From: JANNRW01 sp031401815
Lineage (GTDB): Bacteria > Desulfobacterota > Desulfuromonadia > Geobacterales > DSM-12255
Direction of reading: 5' to 3'
Assembly: GCA_031401815.1 (NCBI GenBank)
Contig: JANNRW010000314.1
Span: 1 to 24,888, forward strand
Length of the DNA stretch: 24,888 bases
Shown: one piece after another, positions 8,504 through 16,632 of the stretch
Layout: the number at the start of each line of letters is the position of its first letter
Position numbering within the stretch: position 1 is the first letter of the stretch
Position numbers and translations under genes: made by a program
Notes under the pieces: model-generated
Database searches by the model: none
Seen by the model: only the letters and a program-made list of their open reading frames with translations
Told to the model about the DNA's origin: nothing

Positions 8504-9811
8504 ATGCGAGTAGATAAGGACAAGGAATCTAAAACTTCTGCTGCCGCTCTTCGACGCTCTGCAGAGAAGCAGCTACCTGTGAAGTCTCAGGAACTCCAGC
8601 CACGCAGAACCATGCAGGAGACTCAGAGACTGGTTCATGAACTTGAGGTTCATCAGATTGAGCTGGAGATGCAAAACAGAGAACTTCGCCTGGCCAGAGA
8701 CGATCTGCAAAGTGCGGAAATCAGCTACCGTCGTCTTTTCGAAACCACAAGAAACGGCCTGTTGATACTCGACTCTGACACCAGTCAGATAATTGACGTC
8801 AACCCGTACCTGCTGGAAACGCTCGGCTATGCGCGTGAAGAGCTCCTTGGAAAGAAGATCCGTGAAATCGGAGCATTCGTGAATATAGACATGAGCAAGG
8901 AGAACCTCGCAAGGTTGCAACAGCTTGAGTATTTGCGACATGAAAATCACCCACTGATAACCAGGGACGGACGACAGATATTTGTAGAATTTGTCAGCAA
9001 TGTCTATCAGGTTGCCGACAAAAAACTTATCCAGTGCAGTATTCACGACATCAGCAATCACAAAAAGGCTGAAGAGATTATCGAAAAGCTTAATACCGAT
9101 CTGGCGGCTCGGGCCGCCGAACTGGAGGCAGCCAACCAGGAGCTGGAAGCGTTCAATTATTCGGTTGCCCATGATCTGCGCAATCCGTTGAATGTAATCT
9201 GCAGCTGCTGCCAGGTAATCAAGGAGCTCTGCGGCGACATGCTTGATGCACAGTGCAGCAGTTACCTGCAGGATGCCTATGACGGCACCCTGCGGATGAA
9301 CCGGCTGATCGAGGCATTGCTCAACTTCTCCCGTCTGGGTCAGGTCGAACCGCGCAGGGAAATGGTCGATCTGGGCGGACTGGCGAATGAGATTATCACT
9401 CTCCTGAAAATGGCCGGGTCAGAGCGGCATGTTGATTTCCGGACAATCGGGAAGATAGTCGGTCATGGCGATTCCAGCCTGCTCCGGATAGTTCTGGAGA
9501 ATCTTCTCGGCAATGCCTGGAAATTCACCGGGACACGGGAGAAGGCAGTTATCGAATTTTGTGTTACAGAAGCAGAAGGGGAAACAGTTTATATTGTCAG
9601 GGACAACGGCATCGGCTTCAATATGGCTGACGTAGACAAACTTTTTGTTCCGTTCCAGCGTCTGCCGGGCGCTGAAGAGTGCAGAGGTTCAGGAATCGGC
9701 CTTGCCACAGTCGCGCGGATAATCAGGCGCCATAAGGGTAAAATATGGGCCGAGGGGGAGTCTGGAAAAGGGGCGACCTTCTGCTTCACCCTGCCGGAGA
9801 ACTTGCAGTGA
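8504..9811 (+). CDS. PAS-domain soluble sensor histidine kinase
   Basis: A 435-residue kinase with an N-terminal coiled segment like that of the neighbouring cyclase (MQETQRLVHELEVHQIELEMQN), a PAS at ~72-190, a HisKA domain with intact phospho-accepting His223 (VAHDLRNPL), and an HATPase domain with N-box (ENLLGNAWK), G1 (DNGIGF) and G2 (GSGIGLATV). There is no transmembrane segment, so it is a cytoplasmic sensor. AAAGGA lies upstream of ATG 8504. No adjacent response regulator follows directly; the nearest receivers are fused to the proteins at 11673 and 12793. Its HisKA-HATPase half is clearly paralogous to the REC protein at 11673, which has lost the His. A MITE-like element follows the stop. 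Confidence 0.93.
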   Translation: MRVDKDKESKTSAAALRRSAEKQLPVKSQELQPRRTMQETQRLVHELEVHQIELEMQNRELRLARDDLQSAEISYRRLFETTRNGLLILDSDTSQIIDVNPYLLETLGYAREELLGKKIREIGAFVNIDMSKENLARLQQLEYLRHENHPLITRDGRQIFVEFVSNVYQVADKKLIQCSIHDISNHKKAEEIIEKLNTDLAARAAELEAANQELEAFNYSVAHDLRNPLNVICSCCQVIKELCGDMLDAQCSSYLQDAYDGTLRMNRLIEALLNFSRLGQVEPRREMVDLGGLANEIITLLKMAGSERHVDFRTIGKIVGHGDSSLLRIVLENLLGNAWKFTGTREKAVIEFCVTEAEGETVYIVRDNGIGFNMADVDKLFVPFQRLPGAEECRGSGIGLATVARIIRRHKGKIWAEGESGKGATFCFTLPENLQ

Positions 9812-9818
9812 CAACCAT

Positions 9819-9975
9819 GATGCACTCGCAAAAGTCTTTTCCCCCTCCCTTGACGGGAGGGGGTCAGGGGGTGGGTGAAGTTGCAACTTTCTGATTTCAT
9901 GGCACCATCCCCCCCTCCCCGTAGCCCTCCCCCGCCAGGGGGAGGGGACTTGTTTAGAGAATTTGCGAGTGCATC
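9819..9975. mobile_element. MITE-like element, full-length copy with terminal repeats
   Basis: A 157-base noncoding element bounded by perfect 14-base inverted ends: GATGCACTCGCAAA at 9819-9832 and its complement at 9962-9975. It is flanked by the direct repeat AACCAT (9813-9818 and 9976-9981), a likely target duplication. Inside are two strong GC hairpins: CCCCCTCCC at 9841-9849 pairing with GGGAGGGGG at 9855-9863, and a second at ~9925-9947. A second copy lies inverted at 15305-15440. No coding capacity is visible; the hairpins could stop transcription after the upstream kinase gene. Confidence 0.75.
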
Positions 9976-9999
9976 AACCATGACTGTCCGGAGATATGA

Positions 10000-11622
10000 A
10001 TGGCGCTGATGATTGATCTGGAAAAGAGCAGCCTGCTTCGAGCAGCCCCCAGGCTACTGCAGATTCTGCGCGTGCTGACGCGGCACAAAATCCTGCGAGC
10101 CTTGGCTGGCAAAAATCACTGGCCATCGCCCAGAGAAGTGCGCGAAACCTTCGAGGAGCTGGGGCTGACCTTCCTCAAGCTCGGCCAGGTGCTTGCAATG
10201 CGGCGCGATCTGCTGCCGGATATCTATATCAACGAGTTGGAGCTGCTCCACGACCAGTTGCCTCCGCTCGGTTTCGATGAGGTGCGGGCGACGGTGGAGA
10301 TGGAGCTGGGTGCTCCGCTTTCGGAGACATTCTCGTCTTTCAACGAAACTCCGCTCGCCGCAGCCACCATTGCCCAGGTACATGATGCGACCATGCGCGA
10401 CGGGCGTCATGTTGCAGTAAAGGTGCAGCGGCCCGGCCTTGAAAGGATGATCTCCACAGACATCGTCGCAATGTCCTATCTGGTCGCCTTGGGAGAGAGC
10501 CTCTTTCCGCGACTGCGCAGCTTCGATCTTCCGGTACTGGTACGGGAATTTGCTTGCAGCCTGCATCGGGAAACCGATTTCAGCCGGGAAGCGGAGTCCA
10601 TAAGACTCATGCGCTCCGCCATGTCGGAATTCCCCGAGCTCTGGATTCCCGACGTCGTGGCAAAATGTTCCGGAAGAACCGTACTGACGCTCGAATTTTG
10701 TGAGGGTGTGCGGGTGGATCTTTACGCCGGAGCTCATCCTGAAGCAATGCCGAAGTTGATCAATATCCTGGTGAAGGTAATGCTGCAAACGATTTTCGAA
10801 GACGGGTTGTTTCACGCCGATCCTCATCCCGGCAATGTTCTGGTTCTGCCCGACGGACGGCTCTCTCTGCTCGATTTCGGGATGATGGGGGAGCTTGACG
10901 AACCGATGCGCGAGGCATTGACCCATCTTTTGCAAGCGGTCGTCAAAGGTGATGCGCGTCTGGCCACAGATGCCTATCTCGACATGGTGATGGCAGGCGA
11001 AAAAGTCAACCGTGCAGCGTTGATGCTCGACATCAAGGGGGTGCTCTATGAAATCCACCGGAGCAATCTGGCGGATGTTTCGGTCGGAGATGCATTTGCC
11101 ATGCTGCTGCGCGCTGGCAGCCGCCACCGGGTTCACAATCCGGGTGAATTTTTCCACCTGACGCGCGCTTTCGTCATCATGGAGTCAATGATCCGTCTGC
11201 TGGATCCCAAATTTGACTATATAAGAGCTTTTCGCGAAGAGATCTCACGGCTGACTGTCAAGCATTTCTCTCTGGAGCGGATAAAGACCAAGACAGGCCA
11301 GTTTGCTCTCGAACTTGAGCGATTGATTCTTGAAGCGCCAGGCGATACGCGCCGCATCATGCACCGGATGGCCGAAGGGAATCTCGGCCGACTACAGGCT
11401 CCTGCCATGGAGGATCTGGGAGGCCGCGCGACCCGTTATCTCGGGAGGCTTCCCGGAGCCATAATATCTGCAGCGCTTCTTGTTGCCGGTGCACTGCTGG
11501 TTGCTGGCCCACGGGATATCGGCTGGCATCATTACGCAGGGGAAACAATGGTTGCCGCCGGGATATTCTCCACAATCATCATTTCCATCAAAGCGATGCG
11601 CCGTAATCGTGGCAGGCGCTGA
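10000..11622 (+). CDS. ABC1/UbiB/AarF-family kinase-like membrane protein (copy 2)
   Basis: A 540-residue paralogue of the protein at 1252-2886, aligning from the first residue (MIDLEKSSL) to the end. Motifs: KLGQ (60-63), AAATIAQVH (120-128), AVK Lys141, HADPHPGN (272-279) and a DFG (292-294), so the ATP site looks complete. Two hydrophobic helices lie at the C-terminus (~485-535), as in membrane-bound UbiB/ADCK proteins. CCGGAG is a good ribosome site for ATG 10000. The receiver-kinase gene follows 50 bases downstream and is probably co-transcribed. ABC1 proteins elsewhere support quinone biosynthesis or lipid transport; nothing in the window identifies a substrate. Two intact copies and one relic in 10 kb is unusual. 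Confidence 0.93.
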   Translation: MALMIDLEKSSLLRAAPRLLQILRVLTRHKILRALAGKNHWPSPREVRETFEELGLTFLKLGQVLAMRRDLLPDIYINELELLHDQLPPLGFDEVRATVEMELGAPLSETFSSFNETPLAAATIAQVHDATMRDGRHVAVKVQRPGLERMISTDIVAMSYLVALGESLFPRLRSFDLPVLVREFACSLHRETDFSREAESIRLMRSAMSEFPELWIPDVVAKCSGRTVLTLEFCEGVRVDLYAGAHPEAMPKLINILVKVMLQTIFEDGLFHADPHPGNVLVLPDGRLSLLDFGMMGELDEPMREALTHLLQAVVKGDARLATDAYLDMVMAGEKVNRAALMLDIKGVLYEIHRSNLADVSVGDAFAMLLRAGSRHRVHNPGEFFHLTRAFVIMESMIRLLDPKFDYIRAFREEISRLTVKHFSLERIKTKTGQFALELERLILEAPGDTRRIMHRMAEGNLGRLQAPAMEDLGGRATRYLGRLPGAIISAALLVAGALLVAGPRDIGWHHYAGETMVAAGIFSTIIISIKAMRRNRGRR

Positions 11623-11672
11623 GCCCTAAGCCTGATGAGGGTGCAACCGACCACCCTCTCCTGGAGACACCG

Positions 11673-12761
11673 ATGAAGATCCTGATAGCTGAAGATGAAC
11701 CTGCTTTTCGCCACCTCCTGGAAGATGTCCTGATCAAGTGGGGATACGAGGTGATTGTCAGCTGCGACGGCAACGAAGCCTGGCAGCTCCTCCATACCGA
11801 AGATGCGCCCAGGCTGCTGGTTCTGGACTGGAAGATGCCGGGTCTGGATGGTCTTGAAATATGCCGGAGAATCAGAAAACAAAGGGTTGGTCCCTATACC
11901 TATGTCATCCTCCTTACCTCGCAACAACGCGATGCGGATCTTGTTGCCGGAATGGAGGCCGGGGCGGACGACTACATCACCAAACCGCTCAACATCAATG
12001 AACTGAGAGTTCGCCTGAATGCTGGGAAGCGGTTGCTGGATCTGCAGAACGAACTTGCAGTCCGTGCATCCGAACTCGAAGCGGCCAACCACGACCTGGA
12101 GTCGTTCAGTTATACAGTCTCAAACGACCTGCTCAAATCACTGATGTCGATCGGCAATACTGCCAAAACAATCCAGGATACTATCTGCTCAACAGATGAT
12201 GAACTCTGCAGGAGTTATACAAAAAAGATCTATGACAAGACCAGACGCCTGGCTGAATCAATCGGAATCATGCATGATTTCTTCCGGCCGATGAGGATCG
12301 AACTTCATCGGGAGGTCATCGATCTGTCGGAAATGGTTCGGAGCATCTCGGAGAATCTGCGGAACAAGAACTTCGGGCGACGAATTGTCTTTCTGATCGC
12401 CGATGGCATCAAAGTCAATGCCGACAAGAGTTTGCTACAGATCACGCTGCACAACCTCCTCGCTAATGCATTGAAGCACACGGGCAACCGTGAGGAGGCG
12501 GTTATCGAATTCGGCATGACTGATGTTGACGGGAAAACTGCCTTTTTTGTCCGTGATAACGGCACAGGATTCGACATGGCTCATGCAGACAGGCTTTTCA
12601 AGCCGTTTCAACCACTGCCCGGTACGGAGAAAATCGCATCGGACGGAATCGGACTGGCCACAGTCGAACGTATCATCAGGCGTCATGGCGGCAAGGTGTG
12701 GGCAGAAGGGGAATCTGGCAAGGGGGCGACCTTCTGGTTCACCCTTCCGGCGCAAGTTTAA
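11673..12761 (+). CDS. Receiver-HATPase protein: response regulator fused to His-less kinase module
   Basis: A 362-residue protein. The N-terminal receiver (~1-120) has the acidic pocket (AEDEP), phospho-acceptor Asp52 (LDWKMPG) and Lys104. A HisKA-like helix pair (~135-215) and HATPase domain (~220-360) follow. Where the paralogue at 8504 has VAHDLRNPL, this protein has VSNDLLKSL, with Asn151 replacing the phospho-accepting His. The N-box (HNLLANALK), G1 (DNGTGF) and G2 (DGIGLATV) are intact, so ATP binding seems possible but His phosphorylation is not. TGGAGA precedes ATG 11673. It may work as a phosphorylation-gated scaffold or a dominant partner of the 8504 kinase; decay is the alternative. 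A receiver-GGDEF gene follows within 31 bases, with a similar receiver. Confidence 0.9.
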   Translation: MKILIAEDEPAFRHLLEDVLIKWGYEVIVSCDGNEAWQLLHTEDAPRLLVLDWKMPGLDGLEICRRIRKQRVGPYTYVILLTSQQRDADLVAGMEAGADDYITKPLNINELRVRLNAGKRLLDLQNELAVRASELEAANHDLESFSYTVSNDLLKSLMSIGNTAKTIQDTICSTDDELCRSYTKKIYDKTRRLAESIGIMHDFFRPMRIELHREVIDLSEMVRSISENLRNKNFGRRIVFLIADGIKVNADKSLLQITLHNLLANALKHTGNREEAVIEFGMTDVDGKTAFFVRDNGTGFDMAHADRLFKPFQPLPGTEKIASDGIGLATVERIIRRHGGKVWAEGESGKGATFWFTLPAQV

Positions 12762-12792
12762 AGCCCGCACTTTAAATGACGAAGGGGATAAA

Positions 12793-13707
12793 GTGAGAAT
12801 CCTTATAGCTGAAGATGACCCGGCATTTCGCAACCTCCTGGAAGCAACCCTGAAAAGATGGGGGTACGACGTAATCGTTGCGCGCGACGGAAACGAGGCG
12901 TACCTGATCCTGCTCGCGGAAAATGCTCCGAAACTTGCTCTTCTTGACTGGAAGATGCCAGGAATTGAAGGGGTGGAAATATGCCGGAAGATAAGAGAAA
13001 ACTCGGGTGAGTGCTATACCTACATAATACTTCTGACATCTCAGCAGCGGGATGAGGATCTCATCAGCGGGATGGATGCAGGATCTGATGACTACATTAT
13101 CAAGCCTTTCAAGCTAAATGAACTGAAGGTGCGCCTTCGCGCAGGAAGAAGGATCATCGAGTTGCAGGGCGAACTTCTGGCAGCCCGTGATATTCTTCAT
13201 GAAAAGGCAATTCGTGATTCTCTTACCGGCTTGCTGAATCATGAAGAGATCCTCGCCATTCTGGAGAAGGAGCTCTCCAGATCCGAGCGTGACGGGCTCT
13301 GCGTCAGTATAATCATGGCCGACATCGATCTTTTCAAGAAAATCAATGACACATACGGGCATCTTGCAGGAGATGCGGTACTCAGGATAATTTCCGGTAA
13401 AATGCATTCTCTGATGCGATCATATGACTCAATTGGCCGGTATGGCGGAGAAGAGTTTCTGATGATCCTCACGGAGTGTTGCCGCGAGAGTGCCGTAACG
13501 TTTGCAGAAAGAGTCCGTTCAAGCATCAGTCTGGATAGAATCGATACTTCGGAAGGGCTGATACCTGTCACTATCAGCCTCGGGGTGGCGACAAGCTGCG
13601 AAGAGCAAAGACATGACAGACTCTCGCTTGTCAGATCAGCAGATGCAGCCCTTTACAGAGCTAAGAAAAATGGGCGCAATCGTGTTGAAGAAGCTGATGA
13701 AAATTAG
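12793..13707 (+). CDS. Receiver-GGDEF diguanylate cyclase (PleD/WspR-like response regulator)
   Basis: A 304-residue protein with a receiver (~1-120: AEDDP pocket, Asp52 in LDWKMPG, Lys104) and a GGDEF domain (~140-300) with an intact active motif GGEEF (218-222) and an I-site RSYD (RxxD) before it. It should make c-di-GMP when its receiver is phosphorylated, with product inhibition. I place the start at GTG 12793, after an AGGGG ribosome site; it puts the receiver strand MRILIAEDD at the N-terminus. The frame stays open 90 codons further upstream, but that stretch overlaps the preceding gene and has no domain. The receiver is a close paralogue of that in the gene at 11673, so one kinase may phosphorylate both. 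Confidence 0.92.
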   Translation: MRILIAEDDPAFRNLLEATLKRWGYDVIVARDGNEAYLILLAENAPKLALLDWKMPGIEGVEICRKIRENSGECYTYIILLTSQQRDEDLISGMDAGSDDYIIKPFKLNELKVRLRAGRRIIELQGELLAARDILHEKAIRDSLTGLLNHEEILAILEKELSRSERDGLCVSIIMADIDLFKKINDTYGHLAGDAVLRIISGKMHSLMRSYDSIGRYGGEEFLMILTECCRESAVTFAERVRSSISLDRIDTSEGLIPVTISLGVATSCEEQRHDRLSLVRSADAALYRAKKNGRNRVEEADEN

Positions 13708-13716
13708 AATGCATAC

Positions 13717-13824
13717 TCACACGGAGACCCAGTGTACATGGAGAAAACCAGTTTTAAAGGAATATGGGTAAAATAAAAACTTTACATTTTATGACTTTCT
13801 CCGTGCCTCAGTGCCTCCGTGTGA
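13717..13824. repeat. Imperfect inverted repeat between signalling genes
   Basis: The left arm, 13717-13746 (TCACACGGAGACCCAGTG then ATGGAGAAA), pairs with the right arm 13796-13824 (TTTCTCCGTGCCTCAGTG then CCTCCGTGTGA). The spacer is about 50 bases and AT-rich. It lies between the receiver-GGDEF gene and the next kinase. It resembles a dispersed noncoding repeat or transcript hairpin; no T-run follows to support a classical terminator. Confidence 0.65.
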
Positions 13825-13863
13825 AAAGTTTTTGGGTTCCGGCTTGTCCGGCTCAGGTTAAAG

Positions 13864-15303
13864 GTGACTAAATTGAAGAAAAACATCCTTATCAATGGCG
13901 GTTTTGTACTGGCTCTGCTGATTCTCGCAATTATCGCTACGCTGAGCTATATCAACATGCTTGGAATGATTGAGGAAGAGCGCTGGGAGCACCACACATT
14001 TGACGTAAGCCGGGAGTTTGATGACCTTCTATTGGCTCTCAAGGAGGTGGAGACAGGAGAGCTTGCTATTGTCTTCACCGGCAGAGAAACACTTCTGCTC
14101 CCTTACAACAAGGCTCTTGCAGAAATCGAGCAGAAACTGGCGAAACTTAAGACAATGATGAAAGATGACAGTCGTCACGAAAATCATATGGATGGGATTG
14201 AACCGCTGATCCGGGAAAAACTGGCTATTACCGCAAAAGCAGTGGAGCTCGGGAGTAGCAGGGGTTTTCAGGCCGCATATCAGGTATTGTCTCTGGATAG
14301 AAACAAGGAGCTCATGGATGAGATATTCAGGCGGGTGACAGCCGCCCGGTCTGAAGAAGAGCATTTATTGGCAGAGTTGTACAAATCCGAGACTGTCAGC
14401 ATCTCAAAAGCACAACTGGCAATCGTTTCAGGAAGCATCATAAGTTTCGCCCTCCTTTTCATGATTTTTCTTTTACTCCGAAAGGAAACTGGTCAGCGAG
14501 ACAAGGCCGAGCAAGAGCTGCTCAAACATCAAGATCACCTTGAGGAAATGGTCAGGATGCGGACACTCCTGCTTGAGGAGGCCAAACATGAGGCAGAGTT
14601 TGCCAACAGCGCCAAAAGTCTGTTTTTGACAAACATAAGCCATGAAATGCTTACCCCGCTCTCCGGGATCATGGGGGTCGTAGACGTGATGCTCACTGAA
14701 AAACTGACCACCGAGCATCAATACAATATGGAGCTGGCAAAACTGTCGGCAGAATCGTTAAAGATTCTGATCAACAATATTCTCGATTTTTCCAGATTGA
14801 CAACCGGAAAAATCAGTTTTGACAAGCAGCCCTTTGATCTTCATAGATGCATTCGCGGGGTTACCGACGTATTCGCACTTCAGGCCAAAGACAAGGGGGT
14901 GGGCTTTCTCCTTGAGATTGACGACAGTGTGCCTGTCCTGATGACAGGTGACGAGTTGAGACTCAGGCAGGTACTGGACAATCTTTTGAGCAATGCCCTT
15001 AAATTCACGACAAAAGGAGAAATCTGCGTTTCAGTCAACAGTAGTCATGATCCATCCCTCCCGGAACAGGCTATTCTCTGTTTTTCCGTCCGGGACACCG
15101 GAACCGGTATTCCGGCAGAGTATATGGGAAATATCTTCGACATCTTTACCCAGGCTGATGCTTCATCGACAAAAAAATTCAGCGGAGCAGGGATCGGACT
15201 GGCGCTCACAAAAATGATTGTCGAAAACCTTGGAGGCAAGATCAGTTGTGTGAGTCGGGCGGGAGAAGGGAGTACCTTTTCTTTCACCCTTCCATTGGGG
15301 TGA
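13864..15303 (+). CDS. Membrane sensor histidine kinase with CHASE3-like periplasmic domain
   Basis: A 479-residue protein with TM1 at ~8-31, an all-helical periplasmic domain at ~32-182 resembling CHASE3, and TM2 at ~185-206. A coiled linker follows, then HisKA with His260 (NISHEMLTPL), then HATPase with Asn377 (DNLLSNALK), G1 (DTGTGIP) and G2 (GAGIGLAL). All catalytic residues are present. GTG 13864 gives the longest form; TTG 13873 has the better ribosome site (AAAGGTGA) and would remove three residues. It carries no receiver of its own; the lone receiver at 15473 is the obvious partner, although a MITE-like copy lies between them. CHASE3 assignment is from helical pattern and position only. 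Confidence 0.92.
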   Translation: MTKLKKNILINGGFVLALLILAIIATLSYINMLGMIEEERWEHHTFDVSREFDDLLLALKEVETGELAIVFTGRETLLLPYNKALAEIEQKLAKLKTMMKDDSRHENHMDGIEPLIREKLAITAKAVELGSSRGFQAAYQVLSLDRNKELMDEIFRRVTAARSEEEHLLAELYKSETVSISKAQLAIVSGSIISFALLFMIFLLLRKETGQRDKAEQELLKHQDHLEEMVRMRTLLLEEAKHEAEFANSAKSLFLTNISHEMLTPLSGIMGVVDVMLTEKLTTEHQYNMELAKLSAESLKILINNILDFSRLTTGKISFDKQPFDLHRCIRGVTDVFALQAKDKGVGFLLEIDDSVPVLMTGDELRLRQVLDNLLSNALKFTTKGEICVSVNSSHDPSLPEQAILCFSVRDTGTGIPAEYMGNIFDIFTQADASSTKKFSGAGIGLALTKMIVENLGGKISCVSRAGEGSTFSFTLPLG

Positions 15304-15304
15304 A

Positions 15305-15440
15305 TCAAGTTCCCTCCCCCTTGGCGGGGGAGGGTCAGGGAGGGGGGGAAGGTGCCATGATATCCGCATGTTGCAACTTCACCCACCCCCTAGCCCCCTC
15401 CCGTCAAGGGAGGGGGAAAAGGACTTTTTGCGAGTGCATC
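15305..15440. mobile_element. MITE-like element, second copy, one end missing
   Basis: It matches the reverse complement of 9819-9975: GC-rich hairpin arms, a central block reading GGTGCCATGA then TTGCAACTTCACCCACCCCCT, and the terminal repeat TTTGCGAGTGCATC at 15427-15440. The opposite terminal repeat is absent; the copy begins two bases after the kinase stop codon. It is probably immobile, and may act as a terminator or processing hairpin between the kinase and the receiver gene. Confidence 0.72.
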
Positions 15441-15472
15441 TTACGCTGAATTGATTAAAACCGGAGGTTCAG

Positions 15473-15868
15473 ATGGAACAATCCGCAGATTCCAGCAAGA
15501 CAGTTTCAATTCTGATTGTAGACGATGACCGGGTTACACGCGAGATGACAGGTTTAATGGTCTCCAGAAAATTCCCCAATAACACCGTCTATATAGCCAA
15601 TGGGGGGAAAACCGGACTGGAGCAGTTCAAAAAACATACGCCCGGCCTGGTCATTACCGATATACAGATGCCTGAGATGGATGGCATGGAAATGGCCGAC
15701 GCAATAAAGAAGATAAATCCTGACACAAGATTCATAGTGCTTACTGCCTATGGCAATACATACTTCAACGAGATGTTCGGCAAGATCGGGAGTAATGACT
15801 TACTCTCAAAACCGATCGAATTTGATAGGCTTTTTGCTCTTATTGAAAAAATCATCCTTCAGGATTGA
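15473..15868 (+). CDS. Single-domain response regulator (receiver only)
   Basis: A 131-residue CheY-like receiver with acidic pocket VDDD (17-20), phospho-acceptor Asp63 (ITDIQMPEMDG), Thr91 and Lys113 (SKP). No output domain is present, so it probably relays phosphate or binds a partner. A strong ribosome site (CCGGAGG) precedes ATG 15473. It follows the membrane kinase at 13864 and is likely its target. It is clearly paralogous to the receiver at 23964 (shared KFP.....YxANxGxxGLExFK pattern). Its stop converges with the stress operon on the other strand, 14 bases away; no terminator hairpin is seen there. Confidence 0.92.
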   Translation: MEQSADSSKTVSILIVDDDRVTREMTGLMVSRKFPNNTVYIANGGKTGLEQFKKHTPGLVITDIQMPEMDGMEMADAIKKINPDTRFIVLTAYGNTYFNEMFGKIGSNDLLSKPIEFDRLFALIEKIILQD

Positions 15869-15882
15869 GCAGAACAGACTCC

Positions 15883-16596
15883 TTAAAGTACGTCAGCCTT
15901 TGGAAAGAGGATGTTGTTCTCAAGGTGAACATGCTTGTGAAGATCGTCCTCAAACTCTTTGAGTTTCTGATAGGTAACCATAAATGTGTTGCAGACATCA
16001 TCCGGTATTTCGTAACCATTCGAAAGATCCCGGATTTCATGAACAGCGTCGCCTATCTCTTCGTGTTCGCTACGTAGTTTGACGAGAGAGTGCCGAATTG
16101 TCTCCCGATCCTTCTCAGTTGGCGTATCGCCAGATATTCGGGCAGCCTCGACCCGCTTGATGGCAGGAAAGAATACCCCCTCCTCTCTCTCCAGATGAGC
16201 CTCCATATCGGCAGCTATCCTGTTAAAAATCGTAGCAATCCGAATAACCTCAGGATGAAGAGCTCCATGAACATCTGCGATCTTCCGGCAAGAGGCTACG
16301 ATTTGAGGATCATTCTCTTTCAGCCAGAGATGGTGGGTATTAACTATATATTCGGCAAGAAACGAGAGAGTCCACGACGAATAATTCTGGCTCCGTTCAG
16401 GAGGCTGGCTCTGTATTGCAGCCAGCTCCCCTGTTACAACCGCAATGTCGATCCCTTTTTCAGTGCATGCAGTAGCAAGGGGAATCTGGCCTCCACAGCA
16501 GAAATCGATGCCATGTTTTTCAAAAACAGTGGCAGTCCTATAATCGCCGGCAACAATCTCGCCGACACTCTTGTTCTCTATTATTGATATCTGCAT
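15883..16596 (-). CDS. ric: RIC family di-iron protein, iron-sulfur cluster repair (ScdA/YtfE-like)
   Basis: A 237-residue protein with an N-terminal ScdA_N/DUF542 segment (~1-60) carrying the DFCCGG motif, then a hemerythrin-like domain (~75-237). His and Glu residues suited to a di-iron site include those in NTHHLWL, HGALHPE, EAHLEREE, SEHEEIGD and HKHVHLENN. Known RIC proteins repair Fe-S clusters after nitrosative or oxidative damage. I start at ATG 16596, which has AAAGGA upstream; an ATG six codons earlier has no ribosome site. It is the last gene of a minus-strand stress operon, 36 bases after the DJ-1 gene. Length is typical of the family (~220-245). Confidence 0.92.
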   Translation of the reverse strand: MQISIIENKSVGEIVAGDYRTATVFEKHGIDFCCGGQIPLATACTEKGIDIAVVTGELAAIQSQPPERSQNYSSWTLSFLAEYIVNTHHLWLKENDPQIVASCRKIADVHGALHPEVIRIATIFNRIAADMEAHLEREEGVFFPAIKRVEAARISGDTPTEKDRETIRHSLVKLRSEHEEIGDAVHEIRDLSNGYEIPDDVCNTFMVTYQKLKEFEDDLHKHVHLENNILFPKADVL

Positions 16597-16632
16597 TAGT
16601 TCTTTTCCTTTCATATGTCTTGATCGAATTCA

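Noticed and set aside
10054..11157. A 367-codon open frame on the minus strand
   Set aside because: It is antisense to the second ABC1 gene; the same codon bias produces it, and the translation has no family features.
12523..12792. A 90-residue N-terminal extension of the receiver-GGDEF protein
   Set aside because: It overlaps the preceding kinase-like gene in another frame and carries no domain; GTG 12793 has a ribosome site and starts at the receiver.
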